This document shows positions 9,814 through 18,398 of a stretch of DNA of 64,000 nt, one piece after another. Position 1 is the first letter of the stretch, and every line of letters begins with the position of its first letter. Source of the stretch: Planococcus sp. 107-1. Lineage in GTDB: Bacteria > Bacillota > Bacilli > Bacillales_A > Planococcaceae. Under the pieces are notes generated by a model. The model ran no database searches. It saw only the letters and a program-made list of their open reading frames with translations, and had not been told where the DNA came from. The translations under genes and the position numbers were made by a program. The stretch spans positions 2,046,001-2,110,000 of the forward strand of contig NZ_CP090977.1 in the NCBI RefSeq assembly GCF_021513255.1. Direction: 5' to 3'.

Positions 9814-9843
9814 AGAAAAAACTGAAAGAGCAAGCTCTTTCAG
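9814..9843 (-). terminator. Terminator between ricA and mutS
   Basis: A perfect 10-bp stem CTGAAAGAGC/GCTCTTTCAG (9822-9831 with 9834-9843) is followed on the minus strand by a TTTTTT run. It lies beyond the repeat at 9894-10025, so it is some 180 bases from the ricA stop. Confidence 0.8.
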
Positions 9844-9893
9844 CTTTTGTTTCAAATCGGCCTGCTTTCGCTTACAAAAGCTGAACGGCCGTT

Positions 9894-10025
9894 TCCGCTT
9901 TTCTTTGTCCAGGCTCCAACGGCCAGCTCCTCGGGTCATAAGCCGTTCTTCCTGTGCGGCAAAAAACGCCGCTTCGGAAGCCCGTCTTATGCCTTTCGGA
10001 GCTGAACAGGCACCTCCGCTTTTCT
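9894..10025. repeat. Palindromic intergenic repeat element (putative)
   Basis: This non-coding block is bounded by an 11-base direct repeat TCCGCTTTTCT (9894-9904 and 10015-10025). It holds an imperfect inverted repeat, AGCTCC...CATAAG at 9925-9942 against its complement at 9986-10003, with a GC-rich hairpin-prone centre. It resembles the short GC-rich intergenic repeats common in Bacillaceae and Planococcaceae. It abuts the ricA stop codon. No second full copy is in the window. A 74-codon plus-strand frame across it has no recognisable product. Confidence 0.55.
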
Positions 10026-10027
10026 AA

Positions 10028-10453
10028 TTAGCAGTTTCCTGGTGTGCTGTTTTTCACTTGGGATCCTGTTTCGCCGCGAAGAAGGTCTCCGCCAGTTGAA
10101 ACGATGATGTTGTTTGTCACTTGATTGGCAATGGCGGTCGACACCATTTGAAGCAATGCATTGACATCGCTTTGAGACTGTTTGAACTCTTGTACGATTG
10201 GCACCGCATCGATTTCTTCTTCGATTTTCTGGATTTTGCTTTCGATCAAATTCAATGCACGTTCTTTGCCGTATGCTTGGAAGTTGACTGCTTGTTTTTG
10301 CAAACTCTTCATGCTGGCAATTTTCTCACGTACTTTTTGGTTTTCGTTTATTTGAGCTTCTGCACGTTTGAAGAATTCCACTTCTTCCGTTTCAGCGATC
10401 ATATCCGCCACTTCACGTGCTTTAGCAATAATCTCTTCTTTTGAATACGCCAT
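10028..10453 (-). CDS. ricA: RicA (YmcA), RNase Y specificity factor
   Basis: This 141-residue helical protein has the YmcA/YlbF fold (AYSKEEIIAKAREVADMI at the start) and the conserved tail TGGDLLRGETGS...STPGNC. Its only cysteine is the last residue, 141. In B. subtilis RicA acts with RicF and RicT, a complex carrying iron-sulfur clusters, to direct RNase Y cleavage of transcripts and to promote biofilm formation and competence. Here it is encoded next to ymdB and rny, which supports that role. The start ATG 10453 follows 3 bases after the stop of an apparent miaB remnant. Confidence 0.88.
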   Translation of the reverse strand: MAYSKEEIIAKAREVADMIAETEEVEFFKRAEAQINENQKVREKIASMKSLQKQAVNFQAYGKERALNLIESKIQKIEEEIDAVPIVQEFKQSQSDVNALLQMVSTAIANQVTNNIIVSTGGDLLRGETGSQVKNSTPGNC

Positions 10454-10456
10454 TCT

Positions 10457-10519
10457 CTAGACACCCACTTCTTGGCCGTTCATGGTTTCAACGAGTCCGC
10501 CACTCAAAGGCCATATTTT
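10457..10519 (-). pseudogene. Possible 3' remnant of miaB
   Basis: Reading into ricA, a 20-codon open stretch (KIWPLSGGLVETMNGQ..., stop TAG 10457-10459) resembles the end of MiaB, whose C-terminal TRAM domain usually closes with a KTWSLNGE-like segment. An in-frame stop directly precedes it and nothing upstream to 10718 is coding. In B. subtilis miaB lies immediately upstream of ricA, so this could be what is left after a deletion that kept the ricA ribosome site. The match is short and made from memory. Confidence 0.35.
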
Positions 10520-10644
10520 TTATTGTTGGTATTTTTCACTTTCACTAAATCGAAATATAATTTTTCAGTTTGCCCAAGGAGTCCGGGGCTCCGGCAGCCT
10601 TAAATGGCCAGCATTCGTGAAAAATCCCTTTCAATCAATACCTT

Positions 10645-10674
10645 ATTATACTGAATAAGCCCATCACTCTACAA
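10645..10674 (-). promoter_or_regulatory. Promoter upstream of ricA
   Basis: On the minus strand TTGTAG (10669-10674) and TATAAT (10645-10650) are separated by 18 bases. It would drive ricA with a leader of about 190 bases containing the putative miaB remnant. Confidence 0.55.
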
Positions 10675-10718
10675 GGAAGCCGCACCAATTGTCGGAGAAT
10701 CGACAAGAAGCATGAAGA

Positions 10719-11516
10719 TTATCCTTTAAAAGGATAGTCTTCGTTGATATACACGCGTTCAAATGAAACTGCTTTTCCTGTAGTGTCGTCAAGCTCTGTA
10801 AAGAATCCGCTGACAACTGAACGACCGCGCTTCGGCACTTCAAACCGGGTCGGCATATTCGTTTTAAATCGGTACAAGACCGATTCCTTCGTCATCCCGA
10901 GGATTTCATCGTACGGCCCCGTCATGCCGACATCCGAGATATATGCTGTGCCATTCGGCAGGATGCGTGCATCTGCTGTCTGTACATGTGTATGGGTGCC
11001 GACTACTACTGAAGCCCGGCCATCTAAATGCCAGCCCATCGCAATTTTCTCACTCGTCGCTTCAGCATGGAAATCGACAAACACTAGGGGAGAAATTGCT
11101 TTCGCTTCTGCCAAGAGTTCATCCGCTTTTTGGAATGGATCTTCGTGCGGCGGCAAGAATACACGGCCATGAAGATTGATTACCGAAAGCGTTTTTCCGT
11201 TTTTGGTCACCGTAGCCATTCCGCGACCCGGTGCTTCGTCCGAAAAGTTTGCAGGACGGATTAAATAATCCACTTCGTCAATGAAATCAAAAATCTCTTT
11301 TTGGTCCCATGTGTGGTTGCCCATCGTGATCATATCGACGCCCATGAATAGCAAGTCTTGATAAATCGCTTTTGTAATTCCGCGTCCCGCTGCTGCATTC
11401 TCACCGTTCGCGATGACCACATCCGGGTTGTATTTTCTTTTCAAGCGCGGCAAATAGGACTCCAGTGCTTCTCTGCCGATTGAACCCACAATATCTCCAA
11501 TAAATAATACTTTCAT
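10719..11516 (-). CDS. ymdB: YmdB-family metallophosphoesterase
   Basis: This 265-residue calcineurin-like phosphoesterase has the metal motifs GDIVG (residues 7-11), ANGENAAAG near residue 40, GNHTWDQ near residue 70, DFHAEATSEK near residue 150 and GTHTHVQTAD near residue 180. In B. subtilis YmdB is a 2',3'-cyclic nucleotide phosphodiesterase affecting biofilm and sporulation choices. ATG 11516 is preferred over an upstream in-frame GTG because that GTG lies inside the AGGTGA ribosome site. It is downstream of rny across a terminator-like hairpin, as in B. subtilis, where spoVS follows; spoVS is missing here. Confidence 0.92.
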   Translation of the reverse strand: MKVLFIGDIVGSIGREALESYLPRLKRKYNPDVVIANGENAAAGRGITKAIYQDLLFMGVDMITMGNHTWDQKEIFDFIDEVDYLIRPANFSDEAPGRGMATVTKNGKTLSVINLHGRVFLPPHEDPFQKADELLAEAKAISPLVFVDFHAEATSEKIAMGWHLDGRASVVVGTHTHVQTADARILPNGTAYISDVGMTGPYDEILGMTKESVLYRFKTNMPTRFEVPKRGRSVVSGFFTELDDTTGKAVSFERVYINEDYPFKG

Positions 11517-11536
11517 TCTGTTCACCTTTTTCCATA

Positions 11537-11576
11537 AGAAAAAGGCTTCTTTGAATAGACATTCATCGAAGCCTTT
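11537..11576 (-). terminator. Terminator-like hairpin between rny and ymdB
   Basis: A stem AAAGGCTTC/GAAGCCTTT (11541-11549 with 11568-11576) is followed on the minus strand by TTC and mixed T. It starts 7 bases after the rny stop and may give partial read-through into ymdB. Confidence 0.6.
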
Positions 11577-11582
11577 ATCCTA

Positions 11583-13142
11583 TTATTTTGCGTATTCAAC
11601 TGCTCTCGTTTCTCGAATGACGGTCACTTTGATGTGGCCTGGGTAATCCAGTTCTTCTTCAATCCGTTTACGGATGTCGCGCGCCAGACGATGCGCAGTC
11701 ATATCATCAATCTGTTCCGGACGAACCATAATGCGGATTTCGCGTCCTGCTTGAATCGCAAATGATTTCTCTACGCCTTCATAAGACTCGGAAATCTCTT
11801 CAAGTTTTTCAAGGCGGCGAATATAGTTTTCCAATGTTTCGCTCCGTGCACCTGGACGAGCAGCGGACAAGGCATCAGCTGCGGCTACAATTACCGAAAT
11901 GATCGATGTCGCTTCTGTATCGCCATGGTGGGAAGCAATACTGTTAATGACCACTGGATGTTCTTTGTATTTCGTTCCTAATTCGACTCCGATTTCCACA
12001 TGGCTGCCTTCGACTTCATGGTCGATTGCTTTACCGATGTCATGCAATAAACCGGCGCGTCTTGCTAAAGTCACATCTTCACCAAGTTCCGCTGCCATTA
12101 ATCCGGACAGGAACGCTACTTCTACAGAATGCTTCAAGACATTCTGTCCATAGCTTGTACGGTAACGGAGACGGCCAAGAATCTTGATCAAATCAGGGTG
12201 GAGGTTATGGACGCCGACATCAAATGTCGTCTGCTCTCCGATTTCCCGGATTTGCTCATCCACTTCTCTTCTTGATTTTTCGACCATTTCTTCGATGCGC
12301 GCTGGATGGATACGGCCATCGGAAACCAATTTTTCAAGCGCCAATCGAGCAGTCTCGCGGCGAATTGGATCAAAGCCGGATAAGATAACCGCTTCCGGCG
12401 TATCATCAATGATTAAATCGATGCCTGTCAAAGTTTCGAGTGTTCGGATGTTTCTTCCTTCACGTCCGATGATTCGGCCTTTCATCTCATCATTCGGCAA
12501 GTTGACCACTGAAACCGTCGTTTCGGCTACATGATCAGCAGCAAAGCGCTGCATTGCCAACGACAGGATATTCTTAGCTTTTTTGTCCGATTCTTCTTTC
12601 GCGCGCGCTTCTGATTCTTTGACCATAACCGCAAGGTCCGTTGAAAGTTCATTTTCAACTTGCTCGATGATAATGGCTTTCGCTTCTTCGCGGGTTAAAG
12701 AAGAAATACGTTCCATTTCGGACTGTTGCTGACGAACTAGTTCTTCAGCTTTGCTTTCCATCTGTCCAATATGCTGTTGTTTTTCTGCAAGCGATTCATC
12801 TTTGCGTTCCAGACTCGCTTCTCGTTTGTTCAATGCATCATCCTTGCGATCTAAATTTTCTTCTCTCTGCAACAGCCGACTTTCTTGTCTTTGCAATTCA
12901 GATCGGCGTTCCCGAATTTCAGATTCTGTTTCAGTACGCAATTTATGATTTTCGTCTTTCGCTTCCAATAACGCTTCTTTCTTCAACGCTTCAGCTTCTC
13001 GTTTTGCATCTTCAACAATTTGCTCCGCAGAATTTTTAGCGCCTGCTATACTGGAATCGTTTGCTTTCTTTAATGCAAAATACCCAACAACTACACCGAC
13101 GATGATACCAAGCAAAGCGAAGATGATCTCGGTAAACCCCAT
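11583..13142 (-). CDS. rny: Ribonuclease Y
   Basis: This 519-residue membrane-anchored endoribonuclease starts bulk mRNA decay. One N-terminal membrane helix ([17 protein letters not shown], residues about 8-24) is followed by a long charged coiled coil to about residue 200. A KH domain ([15 protein letters not shown] near residue 225) and an HD domain ([12 protein letters not shown], with histidine-aspartate near residue 365) complete the usual layout and length. A consensus promoter at 13246-13274 lies upstream. ricA, whose product steers RNase Y, is two genes downstream. Confidence 0.97.
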   Translation of the reverse strand: MGFTEIIFALLGIIVGVVVGYFALKKANDSSIAGAKNSAEQIVEDAKREAEALKKEALLEAKDENHKLRTETESEIRERRSELQRQESRLLQREENLDRKDDALNKREASLERKDESLAEKQQHIGQMESKAEELVRQQQSEMERISSLTREEAKAIIIEQVENELSTDLAVMVKESEARAKEESDKKAKNILSLAMQRFAADHVAETTVSVVNLPNDEMKGRIIGREGRNIRTLETLTGIDLIIDDTPEAVILSGFDPIRRETARLALEKLVSDGRIHPARIEEMVEKSRREVDEQIREIGEQTTFDVGVHNLHPDLIKILGRLRYRTSYGQNVLKHSVEVAFLSGLMAAELGEDVTLARRAGLLHDIGKAIDHEVEGSHVEIGVELGTKYKEHPVVINSIASHHGDTEATSIISVIVAAADALSAARPGARSETLENYIRRLEKLEEISESYEGVEKSFAIQAGREIRIMVRPEQIDDMTAHRLARDIRKRIEEELDYPGHIKVTVIRETRAVEYAK

Positions 13143-13245
13143 TCGGACACCTCCTCTTGCTATTCTTTTACTTTTTCAAAAGATCAATTAATATTGCGGG
13201 TCACACTTTTCAATCGTTGAAAAATTAGTAAATTATACAATTTTA

Positions 13246-13274
13246 ATTGTATAGATGGAGTTATAAAGTGTCAA
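13246..13274 (-). promoter_or_regulatory. rny promoter
   Basis: On the minus strand TTGACA (13269-13274) and TACAAT (13246-13251) are separated by 17 bases, with an AT-rich leader of about 100 bases before rny. Confidence 0.8.
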
Positions 13275-13335
13275 CCCATTGAGAATAAGGATTCAGCACA
13301 CCTAGAAGCCGAGCCGGCAATCTGCATGCATAGAG

Positions 13336-13366
13336 AAAAGCCGCAAAGCATATTGCTTCGCGGCTT
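13336..13366 (-). terminator. recA terminator
   Basis: A long hairpin AAGCCGC-AAGCA with one mismatch (arms 13338-13350 and 13354-13366) lies shortly after the recA stop and is followed on the minus strand by TTTTC. Confidence 0.75.
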
Positions 13367-13379
13367 CGGATCCTCTTTT

Positions 13380-14439
13380 TTATTCCTCTTCGTCAATCAG
13401 AAGATTAAACTCTTCCGGCTCTTCGTCTTTATTGGCGGCAATCGTATAAGTTGCTGCTGCCATGCCATAAGATTCGCGGATTTTGTTTGAAATTTCGTTG
13501 CGGATTTCCGGATTTGCAAGCAAGAACTGCTTCACATTTTCACGGCCTTGTCCAATGCGCTCGTCATTATAAGAATACCAAGATCCACTCTTCTGGATGA
13601 TTTCAAGATCTGATCCGATATCCACGATTTCACCTTCGCGGAAATCCCTTTACCGTACATGATATCGAGTTCAGCTGTACGGAACGGCGGAGCTACCTTG
13701 TTTTTCACAATCTTAATTTTCGTTCTGTTACCGATAATTTCAGCACCTGATTTCAATGCCTCAGCACGGCGCACCTCTAAACGGACAGATGAATAGAATT
13801 TCAAAGCACGTCCGCCTGGTGTTGTTTCCGGGTTACCGAACATAACGCCGATCTTTTCACGAATCTGGTTAATGAAAATAACGATCGTGTTTGACTTGTT
13901 GATAACGCCTGACAATTTACGAAGGGCTTGGGACATCAAACGTGCCTGCAACCCCATATGGGAGTCGCCCATTTCGCCTTCGATTTCCGCTTTTGGCACC
14001 AATGCCGCAACAGAATCGACGACTACGATATCAACAGCGCCGCTTCGTACAAGCGCTTCAGCGATTTCCAATGCTTGCTCCCCTGTGTCCGGCTGAGACA
14101 AGAGCAGCTCATCAATATTAACGCCAAGATTTTTTGCATAAACTGGATCTAATGCATGCTCAGCATCGATAAATGCAGCTGTTCCGCCTGTCGCTTGAAC
14201 TTCTGCGATAGCATGAAGGGAAACTGTCGTTTTACCTGAACTTTCAGGTCCATATATTTCAATAACACGCCGCGCGGATATCCGCCTATTCCTAACGCCG
14301 TATCAAGTGCCAATGAACCACTCGAAACCGATGATACATTACGGTCGCTTTTCTCGCCTAATTTCATTACAGATCCTTTACCGAACTGCTTTTCTATACT
14401 TTTTAACGCCATGTCTAACGCTGCTTTACGATCGCTCAA
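13380..14439 (-). CDS. recA: Recombinase RecA (two frameshifts)
   Basis: With two single bases restored the product is about 353 residues, normal for RecA. The N-terminal [20 protein letters not shown], Walker [58 protein letters not shown] and [17 protein letters not shown] segments are all present, but in three frame pieces. Breaks: about 14270 (CGCGG/CGTG, before [12 protein letters not shown]) and about 13640 (CGCGGAAA on the plus strand, before [10 protein letters not shown]). Both are single missing bases at GCGG, so error is far more likely than two real mutations. The start is TTG 14439, 7 bases after GGAGG. Promoter and LexA box lie upstream. Confidence 0.95.
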
Positions 14440-14483
14440 AAGAAATCCTCCTCTAATTAAAACCAATTTTTCTACCTGTCTCT

Positions 14484-14512
14484 AGTATACTTGCTCATTG
14501 AGAAATACGCAA
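14484..14512 (-). promoter_or_regulatory. recA promoter
   Basis: On the minus strand TTGCGT (14507-14512) and TATACT (14484-14489) are separated by 17 bases, about 45 bases before the TTG start. Confidence 0.8.
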
Positions 14513-14520
14513 GGAAAATG

Positions 14521-14534
14521 CGAACGTTTATTCG
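14521..14534 (-). promoter_or_regulatory. LexA (SOS) box of recA
   Basis: On the minus strand CGAATAAACGTTCG fits the Bacillus LexA/DinR consensus CGAACRNRYGTTYG at 13 of 14 positions (T for C at position 5). It lies just upstream of the -35 element. DNA-damage induction is inferred. Confidence 0.7.
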
Positions 14535-14596
14535 TGTTCGCATATTAAAAATGATTTTTGATCGGCTTATACAGCCCATTTTCCCTTTTTGAGCAT

Positions 14597-14626
14597 AAAA
14601 AAACACGCAAAATTAAATTTTGCGTG
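14597..14626 (-). terminator. cinA terminator overlapping the cinA stop
   Basis: A perfect 10-bp stem CACGCAAAAT/ATTTTGCGTG (14604-14613 with 14617-14626) is followed on the minus strand by seven T. The first arm encodes the last cinA codons and the TAA stop (14613-14615) sits at the loop. Confidence 0.85.
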
Positions 14627-15866
14627 CATTTCCGTCAGTCAGTGTTCGTATTATATACGACAGCGCCAATTTCACTGCTCTGAGACGGTTCGTGTTGCGC
14701 ATCCCGGACAATTGCAGCCGGTAGGCTCTCGTTTCTTCTTCTGTTGAAATCCCGATCCATACAGTCCCGGCAGGCTGGTCGCCATGAGCGTCTGGACCTG
14801 CAGCCCCCGTTAAACTGACACTGATGTCCGTGTTGAATTTCATGCGGACCGCTTCAGCCATCGCAATAGCGGTTTCTTCACTGACGACGCCGTACTCGGC
14901 AAGCAGTTCACTTGAAATGCCCAATTGGCTGATTTTCATTTCTTCATTATAGGTGATGACGCCGCCAGCAAGCGCTGAACTAGCTCCTGCTACAGCAGCC
15001 AATTCAGATTGGAAGAGCCCGGCAGTCAAACTCTCGGCAGCTGAGATTGTCTTCTGCTGTTCGCGAAGCAACTCAATCGCTTTTGAAGCCAGCGAATCGT
15101 TGTCATAACCGTACAAATAGTCGCCTGCGCGCTCAAGAAGAGATGCTTTCGCCTCTTCTATCAACTTCCAAGCCTGCTCTTCTGTATTGGTCTTCGCTGT
15201 AATACGCAGCGTTACTTCCCCGTCAGAAGCAAGCGGAGCGATAGTCGGATTCGTCTGCTGCTCCAGAATATCTTGGATGCGGTCTTCAAGTTCCGCTTCC
15301 CCGATGCCGTAAAAACGCAAAACGTGGGAAACGATGACGTCAGCTTGGTTTAGCATTTTCGCAAGTTTCGGTTTCGCTTCATACTGGAACATCGGCTCCA
15401 TTTCTTTAGGAGGCCCTGGCAATAGCATATACGTATGCGTTTCGGTTTTGTAAAGCATCCCGGGTGCCATTCCGTGGTTATTGACCAATACGTCGCTGTC
15501 TTTTAATACCAATGCCTGCTTTTTATTGTTTTCCGTCATTGCTCTCCCAGCCCGTTCGAAAAAAGCCACAATGGAATCAAGCGCTTCCTGGTCCATGTCT
15601 AAAGTTGTCCCTAAATGGCGTGCAATCGTTTCCTTCGTCAAATCATCTTTCGTCGGTCCTAAGCCGCCAGTGAAAATAATCAAATCTGCACGGCTTTCTG
15701 CAATTTTGATTGTTTCTTTCAAACGCTCTGAATTGTCCCCGACTACCGTATGGTAATATACATTAATTCCAAGCTCTGCTAAATGGTTCGATAAAAAGCG
15801 GGCATTTGAATTTGTAATCTGCCCGAGCAGCAGTTCAGATCCTACAGCAATAATTTCAGCATTCAT
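14613..15866 (-). CDS. cinA: CinA: competence-damage protein / NMN amidohydrolase
   Basis: This 417-residue full-length CinA has two domains. The N-terminal molybdopterin-binding-like domain (about 1-170) has VGSELLLGQITNSNARF and FTGGLGPTKDDLTKE. The C-terminal PncC domain (about 255-410) has AAESLTAGLFQ and SLTGAAGPDA. The PncC part deamidates nicotinamide mononucleotide for NAD recycling; the N-terminal part of related proteins has ADP-ribose pyrophosphatase activity. The pgsA-cinA-recA order is conserved in Bacillales, and cinA can be co-transcribed with recA in some relatives. Here a strong terminator and a separate recA promoter intervene. Confidence 0.95.
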   Translation of the reverse strand: MNAEIIAVGSELLLGQITNSNARFLSNHLAELGINVYYHTVVGDNSERLKETIKIAESRADLIIFTGGLGPTKDDLTKETIARHLGTTLDMDQEALDSIVAFFERAGRAMTENNKKQALVLKDSDVLVNNHGMAPGMLYKTETHTYMLLPGPPKEMEPMFQYEAKPKLAKMLNQADVIVSHVLRFYGIGEAELEDRIQDILEQQTNPTIAPLASDGEVTLRITAKTNTEEQAWKLIEEAKASLLERAGDYLYGYDNDSLASKAIELLREQQKTISAAESLTAGLFQSELAAVAGASSALAGGVITYNEEMKISQLGISSELLAEYGVVSEETAIAMAEAVRMKFNTDISVSLTGAAGPDAHGDQPAGTVWIGISTEEETRAYRLQLSGMRNTNRLRAVKLALSYIIRTLTDGNARKI

Positions 15867-15900
15867 CCATCTTCACCCCTTGAATGTTTTTTGGAAATCC

Positions 15901-16479
15901 TTACTTAGATGCCATCAAGCCTTTGCGGTTGGCGTAGAAATAATCCCAACCTGACCAAACAGTGAAAATCAATGCGATGTAGAGCATGATTTCGCCAAAT
16001 GGCACGCCCATTAAAACAAAGATGGTATCGTGGAGCAATAATGCCGAAATGGCTAAAATTTGAGCAGTGGTTTTAATTTTACCTAAACTTCCGGCAGCGA
16101 CCACTTCGCCTTCACCTGCAAGCACTAAGCGCAATCCCGTAACAGCAAACTCACGGCTGATGATGATGATAACAATCCATGATGCAGCGAAGCCAAGCTC
16201 CACTAAAATGATCAAAGCTGCCGACACCAGCAATTTATCGGCAAGCGGATCCAAAAATTTGCCGAAGGTCGTGACAAGATTGTATTTTCTCGCATAATAT
16301 CCGTCAATCCAGTCGGTCAATGATGCAATGATGAAAATCAGCCCTCCGATAAAATGAGAAACCGGCATTTCTGCACCGAATAACGTCATCGTACCCCAAT
16401 TAAAATCGACTAGCATGATCAACATGAATACCGGAATCAATAATATCCTCGATATCGTAATGCGGTTTGGAATATTCAT
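15901..16479 (-). CDS. pgsA: CDP-diacylglycerol-glycerol-3-phosphate 3-phosphatidyltransferase
   Basis: This 192-residue membrane enzyme makes phosphatidylglycerol phosphate, the first step to PG and cardiolipin. The CDP-alcohol phosphotransferase motif DG-X2-AR-X8-G-X3-D-X3-D is complete in the segment DGYYARKYNLVTTFG..D..D near residue 60. Several further membrane helices follow. ATG 16479 is chosen (MNIPNRITISRI, the usual PgsA start) because AAAGGGGC lies 6 bases upstream. It lies between rodZ and cinA. Confidence 0.95.
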   Translation of the reverse strand: MNIPNRITISRILLIPVFMLIMLVDFNWGTMTLFGAEMPVSHFIGGLIFIIASLTDWIDGYYARKYNLVTTFGKFLDPLADKLLVSAALIILVELGFAASWIVIIIISREFAVTGLRLVLAGEGEVVAAGSLGKIKTTAQILAISALLLHDTIFVLMGVPFGEIMLYIALIFTVWSGWDYFYANRKGLMASK

Positions 16480-16503
16480 TTGTTTGCCCCTTTCCTTTCT
16501 CAA

Positions 16504-16531
16504 GAAAAATAGCCATCAAAAGATGGCTATT
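16504..16531 (-). terminator. Hairpin terminator at the end of rodZ
   Basis: A perfect 10-bp stem AATAGCCATC/GATGGCTATT (16508-16517 with 16522-16531) and a four-base loop are followed on the minus strand by TTTTTC. The rodZ stop codon (16527-16529) lies within the stem. Confidence 0.8.
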
Positions 16532-17395
16532 CTGCGTCCGTAAATTGAATAACAATATTTTGTGTGATCAAGTCTTGCGTATATTCAATCGGTTCGCCAT
16601 TTACAGTAAGTTTTACATTTGAGCTCGCTCCCAGTCTGACACGCACTTGCGCAACACCTGAAACGTCTATTGCTTCACTGTCGCTCGCCTGCATTGTGCG
16701 TGCCGGCTGCATCAACTCCTGCTGATCTGGGCCAGTAGCCGATACCCAAGATGGGCCGCTCGCTTCAATTTTCAATTCCGCGTCGCAGGACCTTGCCAAG
16801 CAAACGTAGTCGTTTCCCCTTCGGTCCCTACTACAGAAATGCTGGTTTCCGGTTTAGCAGGTTCCTCTGGCTCTTCAGCCGGAGCTTCTTCTGGTTCTTC
16901 CTCAACTGGCGCCGCTTCTTCATCTTCACCGTTTGGTTCTTCGTACGGAACGCCTTCTTCATCTGTCGCATCTTCCAATGGATCATTGGTCGCCAAATTA
17001 TTATAAAAGAAAATAACAACTGCTAATATGACGACAATAAATAAAGCGACAATCACTTTTGGCATAATTTCACCAAGGCCATTAGAAGAACTTTTTGCTA
17101 AAGTTTGGCGCCGGGAAGGAGTTGGCGGCGTAAGCGTCGGCCGAACTTCCTCTTTCACTGAAACCGGAACCTCGGATTTATGCTGTTCGAGCAGTTCATC
17201 CGAATTCAAGCCTACCGCTTCCGCGTATTGTTTAATGAACGCACGAACATAAAATGGTCCGGGCATCATGCTATGATTGCCTTCTTCAATCCCTGCCAAA
17301 TAGCGTTTTTGTATCTTTGTCACATCCTGTAAATCCTCTAAACTGTACCCTTTGGCGATTCTCGCCTCTTTCAAACGAGTACCTAATTCACTCAA
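16527..17395 (-). CDS. rodZ: Cell-shape protein RodZ (YmfM-like, frameshifted)
   Basis: Repaired length is about 289 residues. Residues 1-70 form the cytoplasmic helix-turn-helix that contacts MreB (LGTRLKEARIAKGYSLEDLQ). After a linker comes one membrane helix (KVIVALFIVVILAVVIFFY, about 115-133), an acidic Glu/Pro-rich stretch (EEAAPVEEEPEEAPAEE) and a periplasm-facing DUF4115 beta domain. TTG 17395 is taken as start (MSELGTRL), 5 bases after AGGTGA. The frame breaks near 16778-16781 (CCGC): after WQGPAT one base is missing, and LKIEASGPSWVSATG continues in another frame. It sits with pgsA and ymfK, as in B. subtilis. Confidence 0.88.
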
Positions 17396-17412
17396 TACGA
17401 TCACCTGCCCAC

Positions 17413-18209
17413 TTAAAAGTTAAATCCGCCGAACATATCCGCTTGATTTTGGTCGCCCATGAAGTGGTTTTTCTCCAACACTTCATATGTAATCTTTTCT
17501 TCTGGATGATGGCGCAATTCGATAATATAATCGAAATCTTCGATGCTGTACTCAGATTGCTGGACAAACATATCCGGATGTTCCACAACTTTAATCGTTG
17601 GCATGCGCATCATTTCTCGAACCAGCTGCATATGGCGTTCATCTCCGGAACGGCGTGTGACGATGCCGTCCAGTATGAAGATATTATTCGCGTTATGCTC
17701 ATCTCCCATCAACTGATTCCGCACCGTCTGCTTGATCATCGTTGAAGATAGGAAAATCCATTTCTTATTGGCACTCACACTCGCTGCGACGATCGATTCT
17801 GTTTTTCCGACCCTCGGCATCCGCGCAAACCGACTAATTTATGGCCTTCCTGCTTGAAAATCTCAGCCATGAAATCTACTAATAATCCGAGCTCATCACG
17901 GACAAAACGAAACGTCTTGCGATCGTCCGCATCTCTTTGTATATAACGGCCATGGCGAACTGCTAAAATATCGCGGAGTTTCGGTTCACGGAATTTCTTC
18001 ACTGCGATTGTCTCGATAGTAGAAACAATTTGTTCGAAGCGCTCCAATTGAACATCATGCTCTGCGCGTAAAAGCATTCCTCGCCTGCCTTGGTCTACGC
18101 CATTGATAGTGACGATATTTACTCGGAGCATACCAAGAAGAGAAGCTATATCTCCTAATAAACCCGGACGATTCACTTGAATTTCGTATTCAAAATACCA
18201 TTCTCTCAT
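17413..18209 (-). CDS. ymfK: DUF3388 protein YmfK (ACT-like plus P-loop, frameshifted)
   Basis: Repaired length is 265 residues. The N-terminal 80 residues look like an ACT-type ligand domain (YEIQVNRPGLLGDIASLLGM, VNIVTINGVDQGRRGML). The rest has a P-loop-like GMPRVGKTES near residue 133 and a SIMIBI/RecA-like flavour (IFILDGIVTRRSGDERH). The function is not known to me. The frame breaks at about 17820 (CCGC on the plus strand): one missing G between GLRG and MPRVGKTES. It lies between ymfI and rodZ; ymfJ, found between ymfI and ymfK in B. subtilis, is absent. Confidence 0.82.
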
Positions 18210-18303
18210 TCATCATCCGACCTTCCATTGCCAATATTTGACCAAAAAGTTCCTAACTCTTATGATAGCTGATTTATTGCACTAAGAAAAGGGGCAATAA
18301 GAA

Positions 18304-18337
18304 AGGAGTTGGCCCAAAACCAATGGGAACAACTCCT
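18304..18337 (-). terminator. Possible terminator between ymfI and ymfK
   Basis: An 8-bp stem AGGAGTTG/CAACTCCT (18304-18311 with 18330-18337) is followed on the minus strand by a weak T stretch. The 189-base gap around it, where B. subtilis has ymfJ, holds no coding frame. Confidence 0.5.
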
Positions 18338-18398
18338 CTGTAATGAAGCTAACGGAGCAACTAGATGGATAATTAAGTAAAATTCCAAAGGGCTTCAC

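Noticed and set aside
9803-10027. 74-codon plus-strand open frame between mutS and ricA
   Set aside because: It lies across the terminator and the palindromic repeat, has no ribosome site or family likeness, and reads as low-complexity basic sequence.
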